A stretch of DNA of 64,000 nt from an uncultured Granulosicoccaceae bacterium (GTDB taxonomy: Bacteria; Pseudomonadota; Gammaproteobacteria; CALCKW01), in assembly GCA_937965695.1 (NCBI GenBank), contig CALCKW010000018.1, forward strand, positions 1-64,000, given 5' to 3'. The translations under genes were made by a program, and so were the position numbers. Each line of letters begins with the position of its first letter. Position 1 is the stretch's first letter. This document shows, piece by piece, positions 37,914 to 47,896 of this stretch. The notes below the pieces were generated by a model. That model ran no database searches and was not told where the DNA came from. It was given only the letters and a program-made list of their open reading frames with translations.

Positions 37914-37948
37914 TTCATCGATCATGAATCGAACGCACCATCGATGAA
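37914..37948 (+). promoter_or_regulatory. inverted repeat in acs leader
   Basis: TTCATCGAT (37914-37922) and ATCGATGAA (37940-37948) are perfect inverted repeats spaced by 17 bases, about 50 bases before the acs start. It could be an operator or an mRNA hairpin. The rest of the 309-base gap contains a possible -10 TATACT at 37818-37823 without a good -35, and a TTGACA at 37771 without a matching -10. I see no sigma-54 promoter (GG-N10-GC). Confidence 0.45.
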
Positions 37949-37996
37949 AGAGCTCAAACACAATAAATAAAAACCGATTTCCAATGGAGTCAGCAC

Positions 37997-39940
37997 ATGT
38001 CGACCGATAAGTTGTATCCAGTTCCAGCTGAATTTGCGGCGCAGGCGAATATTAATGCCGAACAGTACGAAGAGATGTACAAGCGTTCAATCGAAGACCC
38101 AGCCGGCTTCTGGGGCGAACAAGCTGAGAAGTTCTTGACGTGGTCCAAGCCTTGGGACAAAACCCTTGAGTGGGACTACAACACAGCAGATATCAAGTGG
38201 TTTCAAGGCGGAGAATTAAACGTTTCTTACAATTGCCTCGATCGCCATCTTGAGACTCGAGCAGATCAAACAGCAATCATCTGGGAAGGCGACAACCCCG
38301 ACGAAGATCGTCACATCAGTTATCGTGAGCTTCATGCTGAAGTATGCAAACTGGCTAATGGCCTAAAAGCCCGAGGTGTCACGAAGGGTGATCGCGTGTG
38401 CATCTACATGCCGATGATCCCCGAAGCTGCAGTTGCCATGCTGGCCTGTACGCGTATCGGTGCGGTGCACTCTATTGTATTTGGCGGCTTCTCACCCGAA
38501 GCGTTGCGCGACCGTGTGATTGCAGCAGAATGTAAAGCCGTTATCACCGCTGATGAGGGCCTCCGTGGCGGTCGACCCGTTCCCTTGAAAGCCAATGCCG
38601 ATATCGCTTGTGCAAACGCAGAATGCGTGAGTACTGTTGTGGTTGTGCGGCGCACCGGCGGAGATGTCGCATGGGTTGATGGACGCGATGTTTGGTATGA
38701 CGAGCTTCTTGCGTCACAAAGCCCTGACTGTCCTGCTGAAGCAATGGACGCTGAAGATCCACTGTTTATTCTATACACCTCTGGCTCAACAGGTAAACCA
38801 AAGGGTGTTCAGCACACGACTGGCGGCTACCTGCTCTATGCCGCTATCACCCACAAGCATGTCTTTGACTATAAAGACGGTGAAATTTTTTGGTGCACGG
38901 CAGATGTCGGTTGGGTCACCGGACACAGCTACATTGTCTATGGTCCGTTGGCGAATGGTGCAACAACTCTGATGTTCGAAGGTGTGCCTAACTATCCGGA
39001 CGCGAGCCGTTTCTGGCAAGTTATCGACAAACACAATGTAGCTATCTTTTACACGGCACCGACGGCAATTCGTGCGCTCATGGCAGCCGGTGATGAGTTT
39101 GTCAAAAAGACCGCTCGTAAGAGCCTTCGCGTTCTGGGTTCAGTGGGTGAGCCAATCAACCCTGAAGCTTGGGAGTGGTACTACAACGTGGTCGGCGATG
39201 CGCGTTGCCCTATTGTCGATACTTGGTGGCAAACTGAAACTGGTGGTCATCTGATTACCCCGCTGCCCGGCGCTCATGCGCTCAAACCGGGTGCTGCCTC
39301 AAAACCCTTTTTCGGCATTGAGCCGGTTCTACTCGATGAGCAAGGCAAAGAACTTCCTGCAGAAGGTGCTGCAGAAGGTGTGTTAGCGATTAAATCCCCA
39401 TGGCCTGGCCAGATGCGGACACTTTATGGAGATCACAAACGATTTCATGAAGCTTACTTCGCTATGTACCCCGGTTATTACTTCTCGGGCGATGGTGCTA
39501 AGCGAGACGCTGATGGTTACTGGTGGATCACGGGGCGCGTGGATGATGTCATCAATGTTTCAGGGCATCGCATGGGCACAGCAGAAATTGAATCCGCGCT
39601 AGTACTGCACGAAAATGTTGCAGAAGCAGCTGTTGTCGGTTACCCGCACGAGTTAAAAGGTCAAGGTATCTATGCCTATGTCACGTTGATGAACGGTGTG
39701 GATTACAGTGATGAACTGCGTGCTGACCTCATCAAACACGTTCGCAAAGAGATTGGCCCGATTGCCAGCCCTGACGTGTTGCAGTGGGCACCTGGTTTAC
39801 CGAAAACTCGCTCGGGGAAAATTATGCGCCGGATCCTGCGTAAAATTGCACACAATGAGATAGACAGTCTCGGTGATACGTCAACTTTGGCAGACCCGTC
39901 TGTAGTTGAGGAACTCATTGGTAATCGTGCTGTAAAGTAA
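37997..39940 (+). CDS. acs: acetyl-CoA synthetase
   Basis: Acs, 647 aa, activates acetate to acetyl-CoA through acetyl-AMP. ANL-family motifs are [12 protein letters not shown] near residue 256, [10 protein letters not shown] near 413, [20 protein letters not shown] near 490 and [11 protein letters not shown] near 600, whose lysine is the acetylation-controlled catalytic residue. GGAG lies about 10 bases before the ATG. Its position after the CbrAB-like pair suggests regulation by it; CrbS/CrbR and MxtR/ErdR systems control acs in other gammaproteobacteria. Confidence 0.97.
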   Translation: MSTDKLYPVPAEFAAQANINAEQYEEMYKRSIEDPAGFWGEQAEKFLTWSKPWDKTLEWDYNTADIKWFQGGELNVSYNCLDRHLETRADQTAIIWEGDNPDEDRHISYRELHAEVCKLANGLKARGVTKGDRVCIYMPMIPEAAVAMLACTRIGAVHSIVFGGFSPEALRDRVIAAECKAVITADEGLRGGRPVPLKANADIACANAECVSTVVVVRRTGGDVAWVDGRDVWYDELLASQSPDCPAEAMDAEDPLFILYTSGSTGKPKGVQHTTGGYLLYAAITHKHVFDYKDGEIFWCTADVGWVTGHSYIVYGPLANGATTLMFEGVPNYPDASRFWQVIDKHNVAIFYTAPTAIRALMAAGDEFVKKTARKSLRVLGSVGEPINPEAWEWYYNVVGDARCPIVDTWWQTETGGHLITPLPGAHALKPGAASKPFFGIEPVLLDEQGKELPAEGAAEGVLAIKSPWPGQMRTLYGDHKRFHEAYFAMYPGYYFSGDGAKRDADGYWWITGRVDDVINVSGHRMGTAEIESALVLHENVAEAAVVGYPHELKGQGIYAYVTLMNGVDYSDELRADLIKHVRKEIGPIASPDVLQWAPGLPKTRSGKIMRRILRKIAHNEIDSLGDTSTLADPSVVEELIGNRAVK

Positions 39941-39965
39941 TTTTTTGGAATAATATCGCCTGAGA

Positions 39966-39994
39966 AAGCCCCGCATCTAGCGGGGCTTTTTTTT
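39966..39994 (+). terminator. intrinsic terminator of acs
   Basis: The stem AGCCCCGC/GCGGGGCT with an ATCTA loop is followed by eight Ts, 26 bases after the stop codon. Confidence 0.93.
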
Positions 39995-40251
39995 ATGCGT
40001 GTCTTGGATTTGCTGATCAGAATCCTGCTTGTGTTATAAAACAAGCACAGCGAATACAAAATGCTCGTCGTCTGGTGACAGTGATTTTTACAAATCGATT
40101 GAAAAAGAGTTTTAGCCTTAATACAAGCAAGATCGCTGCGAACAAGAGCACTAAAAAATGATACAATGAACTAAAAGCTATAACATTGCGCGCTAGGTCG
40201 CTGCCGCGTATGCTGCGTTAATCCTTTCTCGCCACCTCAATTGTGAAAGTC
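39995..40251 (+). other. intergenic region before MFS gene
   Basis: The region is AT-rich, with several weak -10-like hexamers (for example TATAAC near 40182). I found no convincing promoter, repeat or small gene. Confidence 0.5.
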
Positions 40252-41460
40252 ATGGCCAGCTATCTTCGATTTATCCGCGATAATGCGCGTTGGATTGGCG
40301 GTGGTTTTTTATTAACTTTCTTCTCTAGCTTTGGCCAAACATTCTTCATCTCTTTGAGCGGTGCAGAGATTCGTTCTGACTTTAATCTGAGTCACGGTGA
40401 ATTTGGCGGTATTTACATGGTAGCGACGCTTGCGAGCGCAGCAACACTGCCGTTTCTAGGCCGCCTGGTAGACATCACTACCGTATCACGCACCTTGCTG
40501 ATTGTAATACCTATGCTTGCGATCGCTACCGCATCAATGGCAGTCTCACAATCAATAGCTCTTCTGGTGCTGACGATCTATCTGCTGCGACTATTTGGAC
40601 AGGGCATGATGTCTCACACTGCTGTGACCGCTATGGGCCGTTGGTACACAGGGCACCGCGGTCGGGCTGTATCACTGGTGTCTCTAGGGCATCAGGGAGG
40701 CGAAGCAGTCTTACCGTTATTGACGATAGTGCTTTTTACATGGTTTGGCTGGCGCCAAACTTGGCTTATATCAAGTGTGATACTTATTCTTCTTGCTTTA
40801 CCGGTCACGTCCATTTTGATGAGTGTTGAACGAAAGCCTCAACACAATGACGCCCCTGAGCGCCGTTCATCAGTTGTGCAGTGGCGCCGAGACCAAGTGA
40901 TTCGTGATCCGCTTTTTTGGCGGTTAATCAGTGCAGTTCTTGCACCATCGTTTATTGGCACCGCAATTTTTTTTCATCAAGACTATTTAGTCACATTGAG
41001 AGATTGGCCAACCGAATCGTTTGCCAAAGCATTCAGCGTAATGGCCGCCATAACTGTCACTTGCTCACTCATTACCGGGCAGCTTGTCGATCGCTTCAGT
41101 GGCGTGCGCTTACTGCCTTATTTTCTATTGCCACTAGGCTGCGGTTGCTTTGTCATTTGGAATATCCAGGCAGTGGTTGGAATATACCTCTTTATGGCGC
41201 TTCTGGGCTGTTCTTACGGCATGAGCTCTGTGCTCTTCGGCGCTCTATGGCCTGAACTCTACGGTACCGCCCACTTGGGCGCTATTCGATCCCTAGTGAC
41301 AGCTTTGATGGTTTTTTCGAGCGCACTCGGCCCAGGTGTCACAGGTTGGTTAATCGATGCTGGCGTGCCTTATACTTTGCAGCTGCTCGTGCTCGGCTGC
41401 TACTGCCTCTTGGCAAGTGCTTTGATGTTTTCACTCAGAAAAGCGTATATGCAACGATAA
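40252..41460 (+). CDS. MFS transporter
   Basis: Major facilitator protein of about 402 aa with 12 hydrophobic segments. The loop 2-3 motif is FLGRLVDITTVSR near residue 66, and its repeat in the second half is ITGQLVDRFSGVR near 282. RWYTGHRGRAVSLVSLG near 130 resembles monocarboxylate/oxalate-type MFS carriers. The substrate is unknown; proximity to acs is suggestive only. ATG at 40252 is used, and GTG at 40243 is possible; neither has a strong ribosome site. Confidence 0.88.
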   Translation: MASYLRFIRDNARWIGGGFLLTFFSSFGQTFFISLSGAEIRSDFNLSHGEFGGIYMVATLASAATLPFLGRLVDITTVSRTLLIVIPMLAIATASMAVSQSIALLVLTIYLLRLFGQGMMSHTAVTAMGRWYTGHRGRAVSLVSLGHQGGEAVLPLLTIVLFTWFGWRQTWLISSVILILLALPVTSILMSVERKPQHNDAPERRSSVVQWRRDQVIRDPLFWRLISAVLAPSFIGTAIFFHQDYLVTLRDWPTESFAKAFSVMAAITVTCSLITGQLVDRFSGVRLLPYFLLPLGCGCFVIWNIQAVVGIYLFMALLGCSYGMSSVLFGALWPELYGTAHLGAIRSLVTALMVFSSALGPGVTGWLIDAGVPYTLQLLVLGCYCLLASALMFSLRKAYMQR

Positions 41461-41481
41461 CCAGAATCAAAAGTAGGATGA

Positions 41482-41727
41482 CTATTTGATGAGTGAAGCG
41501 ACGGGTTGAAAACCTTGGCGAATTTTACGGTACGCCAGTTGTTGTAACTTTTTAAGTGCTTCGCTCAATTCCGGAACCCAGTCCACTTTGCACTGCCCAG
41601 CGGAGCCACACCTGCCCCACTCTCGAACCAAACTCCAGCCACCAAACAAATCAGCGGTCACAAAAGCACGATAGAATCGAGCGTGTCCACTGCTGTCGGT
41701 TCCGGTCATGTAGATAGTCTTTGGCAT
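41482..41727 (-). CDS. WGR domain protein
   Basis: This 81-aa protein is almost entirely a WGR domain, with REWGRCGSAGQCKVDWV near residue 35 carrying the W-G-R motif. WGR domains bind nucleic acid in PARPs and MolR-like proteins; the function of single-domain bacterial versions is unknown. It converges on the MFS gene. Confidence 0.85.
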   Translation of the reverse strand: MPKTIYMTGTDSSGHARFYRAFVTADLFGGWSLVREWGRCGSAGQCKVDWVPELSEALKKLQQLAYRKIRQGFQPVASLIK

Positions 41728-41841
41728 GAAAAGCGAGCTCGTTGAAATTCAAGTGATTGATTGTAGTAGCCACCTTTAAAAAAATGAGATTTTTGGACCT
41801 TAAGTCTGGCTCCCTAAAAAACCGTTCCAGTACTCTGATCT

Positions 41842-41869
41842 AAATGCGACTTGAATCCATGTCGCAAAT
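41842..41869 (+). promoter_or_regulatory. inverted repeat upstream of Rieske oxygenase
   Basis: TGCGAC (41845-41850) and GTCGCA (41861-41866) are inverted repeats spaced by 10 bases inside AAATGCGAC...GTCGCAAAT. The two-turn centre spacing suits a dimeric repressor. It lies between the WGR and oxygenase genes, divergently transcribed. Confidence 0.4.
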
Positions 41870-41982
41870 AGAAATATAGACATTCGGAATCAAGCAGATT
41901 ACTCAAATTGATTTTACCTAAGTTAAAAATGGGCCAACACTGTACCTATTTAAAGCCAAATCAGCCGTTGGAACGGGGGTCA

Positions 41983-43095
41983 ATGCGCAATCTCGAAGCA
42001 AATATACAAGAAATGCAAACACAGCTGGTTGCTTACTGTGAAAATAAAAAAAGACTAAGTTTGCCCCCTCATTTTTATACTAATAAACCGTGGTTAACTC
42101 ATGAAAAAGAGCATCTGCTTGAAACTCAATGGCTATGCGTGGGACGGGTTGATGAAATCCCAAATCCAGGGGATTTTTTTGCGACTGAATTACTCTCACA
42201 GCCGTTAATCGCCGTCCGTGACAACACCGGTGAAATTGCTGTGTTGTCCAATGTATGTCGCCACCGCAACATGCAACTGGCCGAAGGCAGTGGAAGTTGC
42301 AAACACTTTATCTGTCCGTACCATGCTTGGAGTTATCACCTTGACGGCCGGTTACTTGCTGCTCCATTAATGAATGAGCAGCAAAGTAGCGATTGTGACC
42401 TTCCCCGTTATGCGGTGGAAATATGGCAAGGATTTATATTGGTCAACCTGGCTGGAAATTGCGAACCTTTTTCACCACAACTGCAAAAACTAAATACTCT
42501 ACTGGCGAATTTTCATTGCGATCAATTGCAACACGTTTTTGTAGAAGAAGAAACTTGGCCCGCCAATTGGAAATGCCTCATCGAAAATTTTATGGAGGGC
42601 TACCACTTATCCCGAGTACACCCAGATACACTGGGTAATCGAACACCAACCAGATTGTGCGAAAAACTGGGGGATGGCCCTGGATTTACCGCTTATAAAG
42701 CCAACTACCCCCAGAACGCTCCTTCACGCGGTATTCATCACCCAGACCTCAGTGAAGATGAGCTAGCTGGATCATTATTATTCTGCGCTTTCCCGGCTCT
42801 GGTTTGCTCAGTTTCAAGCGATGTACTTGTCTATTTGTCTCTACAGCCAACTGACGTTGATCATGTTCGTTTGCGTTGGGGTATGTCTGTTTATGACGAC
42901 AAAATGCCTCAAGATGAGATAGAGCAACGAGTGGCATTGTGGCGTCAAATAAACAGTGAAGATCGAGCGAAACTAGCCAAAGTCCAAGACGCTTTGTACT
43001 CACACCATGCGCATTCTGGCCCTTTGGCACCCGACGACTTTGAAGGAACAATCTATGACTTCGTGCGGTACTTCGCTAAAAAACTGAGCATTTGA
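41983..43095 (+). CDS. Rieske-type ring-hydroxylating/quaternary-amine oxygenase alpha subunit
   Basis: Oxygenase subunit of about 370 aa. The Rieske 2Fe-2S ligands are C92-x-H94 (VCRHRNMQL) and C111-x2-H114 (CPYHAWSY). The catalytic iron site includes H208 and H213 (GYHLSRVHP). The residue bridging the two centres is glutamate (E205 in ENFMEGYH), as in carnitine oxygenase CntA and related amine oxygenases; aromatic dioxygenases usually have aspartate. A quaternary-amine-like substrate is therefore an inference. No reductase gene is nearby. The start at 41983 has GGGGG five bases upstream; an earlier ATG at 41929 is possible. Confidence 0.87.
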   Translation: MRNLEANIQEMQTQLVAYCENKKRLSLPPHFYTNKPWLTHEKEHLLETQWLCVGRVDEIPNPGDFFATELLSQPLIAVRDNTGEIAVLSNVCRHRNMQLAEGSGSCKHFICPYHAWSYHLDGRLLAAPLMNEQQSSDCDLPRYAVEIWQGFILVNLAGNCEPFSPQLQKLNTLLANFHCDQLQHVFVEEETWPANWKCLIENFMEGYHLSRVHPDTLGNRTPTRLCEKLGDGPGFTAYKANYPQNAPSRGIHHPDLSEDELAGSLLFCAFPALVCSVSSDVLVYLSLQPTDVDHVRLRWGMSVYDDKMPQDEIEQRVALWRQINSEDRAKLAKVQDALYSHHAHSGPLAPDDFEGTIYDFVRYFAKKLSI

Positions 43096-43546
43096 AGCTA
43101 CCAGCACTGGTTTGTAGTCCAGCTAAACAATCGTTAGCCAAATCACCGCTAGCATAATCACCTGTGTCTGCTTGAGTTTTTGGCGACGCCCGAGAGCAAA
43201 ATGCCTGAACTCGATCGCGAGATCAACGCTATAATCTGTCTGTAGATGCCAGATAAACTGTTTTTAAAAATAAGTTAGATGTACGTGTTCCTGCTTGAAT
43301 TGTTCAATACAAGCGACTCCATTGGGTGCTTTTTTTAGTCCCCTGAGGCCGCAAAGCCATAATTCTGTAGCTAAGCGTCTGAATTTTCGCCCTGCATTGC
43401 CGACTACAAATAAACCCACCAGTCAATATCCATTTTGGCGTAAGATATAGCCCCATTGATATAGCTACTCGTTTTGGCCCTCATTCGCCAAACAGACATA
43501 TCAACAGCATTTTCTTTTGCTAAGTGATCAAGGAACCCAGTCAAAA
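43096..43546 (+). other. 450-base intergenic region before icd
   Basis: No gene is recognised. Directly after the oxygenase stop a weak hairpin (CTACCAG/CTGGTTTGTAG) lacks a T-run. Near 43440-43465 there are AT-rich hexamers (GATATAG) that could serve the icd promoter. I see no repeat or known RNA. Confidence 0.45.
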
Positions 43547-45784
43547 ATGTCTGAAAACAAGCAGAAAATAATTTACACCTACACTGATGAAGCACCTCTG
43601 CTAGCGACCGCTTCATTGCTCCCGATTGTCCGCACCTTTACAGCTGCAGCGGGCATCGATGTTGAGCTCAGCGATATTTCGGTGGCGGCCAGAGTACTGG
43701 CGGAATTCCCAGATTACCTGAAGGAAGAGCAACAGCTCCCAGATAATCTCTCGGCGTTGGGTCGTATGACTCAAGATCCAAACACCAACATTATCAAGCT
43801 GCCAAACATCAGTGCGTCAGTTCAGCAATTAAAGGCTTGTATCACTGAGTTACAAGACAAAGGTTACGCCCTGCCTGATTTTCCTGATGATCCTCAAAGT
43901 GACGATGAGCACGAGCTACGTCGCCGCTACGGCAAGATTCTGGGTAGCGCCGTAAACCCAGTTCTAAGAGAGGGAAATTCTGACCGCCGTGCGCCCAAGG
44001 CCGTTAAAAACTTTGCCAAAAAATACCCGCACTCTATGGGGGAATGGAAGCAATGGTCACAAACCCATGTCTCACATATGCACAGCGGTGATTTTTATCA
44101 TGGCGAGCAATCAACCACGCTAGACAAAGCACGCACCGTAAAAATGGAACTCGTCACAGATGGTGGCGAAACCGTGGTTCTTAAACCGAAGATAGACTTG
44201 CTTGACGGCGAAGTGATCGATTTGATGTTTATGAGCAAAGAGGCTCTTTGCGATTTCTACGAGCGCGAGATGGAAGACTGCCGTGAATCGGGCATTCTTT
44301 TCTCATTGCATGTAAAAGCAACCATGATGAAGGTTTCTCACCCCATTGTGTTTGGCCACGCAGTTAAAATTTATTACAAAGATGCCTTTTTGAAACACGG
44401 CGAGTTTTTCGACGAGCTTGGAATAAACGTCAACAACGGTATGGCGACGCTCTATGAGAAGATCGCCGAGCTGCCCGCTTCCAAACGAGAAGAAATTGAG
44501 CGCGACCTTCATGCCTGTCAAGTACATCGCCCTCGGCTCGCTATGGTCGACTCTTCCAAAGGTATCACCAACTTCCACTCGCCTAGTGATGTTATTGTCG
44601 ACGCTTCAATGCCAGCTATGATTCGTTCAGGCGGGCAGATGTGGGGTGCAGACGGCAAGTTGTACGACTGCAAAGCGGTGATGCCCGAGTCTACGTTTGC
44701 TCGTATCTATCAAGAAATGATCAACTTCTGTAAATGGCACGGCAACTTTGACCCAGCCACCATGGGTACGGTACCCAATGTTGGGTTGATGGCTCAAAAA
44801 GCGGAAGAGTACGGCTCGCACGACAAGACCTTTGAAACGGCTGAGGCGGGTATCGCGCGCATCACTGATGTAGAGACTGGTGAGGTGCTGTTAGAGCAAC
44901 GCGTTGAAGAAGGCGATATTTGGCGTATGTGTCAAACCAAAGATGCGCCAATACGCGATTGGGTCAAACTCGCCGTCAGGCGTGCTCGTGAATCCGACAC
45001 ACCCGTCGTGTTTTGGCTCGACCCCTATCGCCCGCATGAAAACGAGCTGATCAAAAAAATAGAGATTTATCTCAAAGAGCACGACACTGAGGGTCTGGAT
45101 ATTCAAACAATGTCTCAGGTTCGAGCTATGCGTTATACGCTAGAACGCGTTGCTCGAGGCCTGGATACTATCTCGGCGACTGGGAATATCTTGCGCGATT
45201 ACTTAACGGATCTGTTCCCCATTCTGGAACTAGGTACCAGTGCAAAAATGTTATCGGTTGTCCCTCTGATGGCAGGTGGTGGACTTTTTGAAACAGGTGC
45301 TGGCGGCTCGGCACCCAAACACGTTCAGCAGTTGCTCGAAGAAAACCACCTTCGTTGGGATTCACTGGGTGAGTTCTTGGCATTGGCGGTATCGATCGAA
45401 GAGATGGGCCTGAAGCACGATAACAAGAAAGCAAAAGTTCTTGCGGCGACCCTAGATGCGGCGACCGGCCGACTCCTAGACAACAACAAGTCCCCCTCGC
45501 GCAAAGTCGGTGAGCTGGACAATCGCGGTAGCCATTTTTACCTTTGCCTTTACTGGGCAGATGAGCTCGCCAAGCAAACTGACAATGCGGAGTTATCCTC
45601 TCAATTTAAACCACTGTTCTCTCAGCTAAGTGAGCACGAGAAAACAATCGTGGACGAGCTTGCCGCTGTTCAAGGTAAGGCTGTGGATATTGGCGGGTAT
45701 TACAAGGCCGATGTTGAGGCATGTAACGAGATTATGCGCCCCAGCAGTACCTTTAATAAAATTCTGGATGGCGCAACAGTTTAA
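43547..45784 (+). CDS. icd: isocitrate dehydrogenase (NADP), monomeric type
   Basis: This 745-aa protein is the monomeric IDH of the TCA cycle, unrelated in length to the 416-aa dimeric Icd of E. coli. Family blocks are [18 protein letters not shown] at the N-terminus, [18 protein letters not shown] near residue 85, [23 protein letters not shown] near 142 (substrate-binding Ser/Arg) and [21 protein letters not shown] near 580. The start MSENKQK matches the family N-terminus; upstream ATG at 43517 is less likely. Confidence 0.96.
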   Translation: MSENKQKIIYTYTDEAPLLATASLLPIVRTFTAAAGIDVELSDISVAARVLAEFPDYLKEEQQLPDNLSALGRMTQDPNTNIIKLPNISASVQQLKACITELQDKGYALPDFPDDPQSDDEHELRRRYGKILGSAVNPVLREGNSDRRAPKAVKNFAKKYPHSMGEWKQWSQTHVSHMHSGDFYHGEQSTTLDKARTVKMELVTDGGETVVLKPKIDLLDGEVIDLMFMSKEALCDFYEREMEDCRESGILFSLHVKATMMKVSHPIVFGHAVKIYYKDAFLKHGEFFDELGINVNNGMATLYEKIAELPASKREEIERDLHACQVHRPRLAMVDSSKGITNFHSPSDVIVDASMPAMIRSGGQMWGADGKLYDCKAVMPESTFARIYQEMINFCKWHGNFDPATMGTVPNVGLMAQKAEEYGSHDKTFETAEAGIARITDVETGEVLLEQRVEEGDIWRMCQTKDAPIRDWVKLAVRRARESDTPVVFWLDPYRPHENELIKKIEIYLKEHDTEGLDIQTMSQVRAMRYTLERVARGLDTISATGNILRDYLTDLFPILELGTSAKMLSVVPLMAGGGLFETGAGGSAPKHVQQLLEENHLRWDSLGEFLALAVSIEEMGLKHDNKKAKVLAATLDAATGRLLDNNKSPSRKVGELDNRGSHFYLCLYWADELAKQTDNAELSSQFKPLFSQLSEHEKTIVDELAAVQGKAVDIGGYYKADVEACNEIMRPSSTFNKILDGATV

Positions 45785-45803
45785 TCGTTCTTCCTCCAGA
45801 TTT

Positions 45804-45836
45804 AACCCGGTTTGGCCTCTGCCTTGCCGGGTTTTT
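45804..45836 (+). terminator. intrinsic terminator of icd
   Basis: The outer stem AACCCGG/CCGGGTT encloses an inner GGC/GCC, and is followed by a T-run. It starts 20 bases after the icd stop. Confidence 0.85.
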
Positions 45837-45888
45837 CTATGTGTATTTTCCGGTGACTTCTGAACGAGTTTGAGGATCAGTGACAAAA

Positions 45889-46791
45889 CTACCTGCTATT
45901 AGCCTGCTCTTTAAGTAGCGCCCTCACCGCCTGTGCGCGTACGCTAGCCTCATGACCGGCATGGCTCGCGACAACAATAGAAAGACGGTGTTTGCTGGCT
46001 AATTCTAAGGGCACGGTACAGACCTTCGCGCCACTGTAGGTTGAATTGGTCTTTGGAATTTGATTGAGCAAGCTATAACCTAAACCTTCTGCCACCATAC
46101 AACGAGTCATTTCGAAATTGCTACTGCGATAAGCCGGCTTAGGAACCGCACCTTCGCTTTCAAATAAGCCGTGAAAATAATCACGGCTATGGGGAAGATC
46201 TAACAGTACAAACGGCTCTTCTCGCAGGTCCAATAGTGAGAGACTGCTTCGATTCGCCAAGGGGTGCTCAATAGGCAGCAGGACATGAGGTTCACAGCTA
46301 GCTATGTGCTCTGTGACGATCCTCTCGTGAGCACCGATACCATAAACAAGCACCAACTCAAATCTTCCATCGATGACACCCGCTTGCAGCTGGCTTAAGT
46401 CACCTTCAACTATTTCGATATTTAGGTCTGCGAATTGATGCTTTGCACTTGAAAGCAATTCGGGGCCCCACAAAGGTGCTAGCGTACTAAAACAGCCCAA
46501 GGTAATATCGCCAGAAACCTGTTCGTTTAACTCTCGAGCAAAGTCGTTCAACGAACCCGAATGTTGCAACATGGCTCTGCTGCGAGTCAGTAAGCGACTG
46601 CCATTGGCTGTCAGCGTGACCCCCCAGGCCTTGTGCCTTATAAAAAGCTGTGTGTCCCATATTTGCTCAAGTTGAGCCAAGGCCGAAGAAAGAGTGGGCT
46701 GCGATACATGTAAACGCTTTGCCGCTTCGGAAACCTTGCCACAGTCAGCTATAGCAACAAAGTACCTTAACTGTTTGAGAGAAGCTTGCAC
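45889..46791 (-). CDS. LysR-family transcriptional regulator
   Basis: LTTR, 300 aa. The N-terminal winged HTH LRYFVAIADCGKVSEAAKRLHVSQPTLS-type segment occupies residues about 8-35 (key AAKRLHVSQP). A periplasmic-binding-fold effector domain follows, with ITLGCFSTLAP near 95. It converges on icd. There is no adjacent divergent target gene, so its regulon and ligand are unknown. Confidence 0.92.
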   Translation of the reverse strand: MQASLKQLRYFVAIADCGKVSEAAKRLHVSQPTLSSALAQLEQIWDTQLFIRHKAWGVTLTANGSRLLTRSRAMLQHSGSLNDFARELNEQVSGDITLGCFSTLAPLWGPELLSSAKHQFADLNIEIVEGDLSQLQAGVIDGRFELVLVYGIGAHERIVTEHIASCEPHVLLPIEHPLANRSSLSLLDLREEPFVLLDLPHSRDYFHGLFESEGAVPKPAYRSSNFEMTRCMVAEGLGYSLLNQIPKTNSTYSGAKVCTVPLELASKHRLSIVVASHAGHEASVRAQAVRALLKEQANSR

Positions 46792-46994
46792 GGCTTAGCC
46801 TATTTCGAAAGAACACCAGTGCAAGATACCTTTGTTAAGTCCGAAAAAGCTAGATCAACTGATAAAAAGATGGGAACGGCGTGAAAAAGGTCAGTGTTCG
46901 GCGATGCAGCAGATGCATCATCGTAAATAGGTAAAAAATATGGAGATGCCGAAAAGGCGAATTACTGGAATTTTTTCTAAATCGCCAATTGCTG

Positions 46995-47756
46995 TTAGTG
47001 ATTTGGCGGTTGATTACCCGCACCTGAAACTTCATTCGATCCTGTTCCGCTCCACAAGGCGCGTACCGCTTTTTCATCCATACCACTGCGAACTCTTTTG
47101 TCGTAGAGCATTTTTATCAACTGTTCATCTAGGGCGCTATAACTTGTGGTGGTAGACCAATGTTGATAAAAGATGCTGTCTGGGTAACGCTTTGAGTCCG
47201 CCATTAGGCCAAAAACTTGCGTCAGCTCTTCACGCAAAAGATGTCTGCGTTCATCGCTATTTCTTGCACGATGGGTGTCCACATACATCGTCGCACTTTC
47301 GATGCCTTCAACACTAGCAAACCACTGTACGGTGAAATAGCCCCAGTTTTTCCTGAGTCGATTACTCGCATTAGGAGCGTATTTCTCTGAATATTTTTTG
47401 TAGGGCCCAAAATAGATCAGCAGATTAGCCTGCTCAGCGCTATCGACCCAACTTACATCTAGCTGTGGCGCGAGTTCTTTAAGTTCATCGATGACGGTGT
47501 AAGCCTCTTTGACAAGAACTGCAGGCTTGTCGCCATCGATAAACACCCGAACGGGTCTTTCCCATCGCCTCACAAGAGGGTCCGCATCTCCAAACTCACT
47601 GCGCAGAGCAATCTCGAGAAAATAACGCTGCGCATCGTCTAACCCTTCAACCTGCTGACCGCTAACACGACTACTTTCGAACCGCATTATCTCTGGCTTG
47701 CTGGCGCAACCGGCTAGCAATGAAATGAGTAACAGTGTTAATAGTCTAATCCACAT
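46995..47756 (-). CDS. DUF2927-like lipoprotein
   Basis: This 253-aa protein has the lipoprotein signal MWIRLLTLLLISLLAGC. Its body resembles DUF2927: RPVRVFIDGDKP near residue 67 and the C-terminal LLREELTQVFGLMADSKRY near 185, where an E-x2-Q helix resembles a decayed zincin active site. Function is unknown and catalysis unproven. The start at 47756 was chosen to place the signal peptide; an upstream in-frame start at 47810 would bury it. Confidence 0.75.
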   Translation of the reverse strand: MWIRLLTLLLISLLAGCASKPEIMRFESSRVSGQQVEGLDDAQRYFLEIALRSEFGDADPLVRRWERPVRVFIDGDKPAVLVKEAYTVIDELKELAPQLDVSWVDSAEQANLLIYFGPYKKYSEKYAPNASNRLRKNWGYFTVQWFASVEGIESATMYVDTHRARNSDERRHLLREELTQVFGLMADSKRYPDSIFYQHWSTTTSYSALDEQLIKMLYDKRVRSGMDEKAVRALWSGTGSNEVSGAGNQPPNH

Positions 47757-47896
47757 GGGGAATATATTAGCCGTGTTTGCCAAGCAAAATGAAATATTCG
47801 TCAAAAGCATATAACGTCACTAAACCAACGGCTTAGCATTGGCTTGGACGCAGACTGCCGCTACACTTGTCGGCAACACAATCGAGAATTTAAGCC

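Noticed and set aside
46792..46994. Short frames between LysR and the DUF2927-like lipoprotein
   Set aside because: No homology or initiation signals; probably promoter and trailing sequence only.
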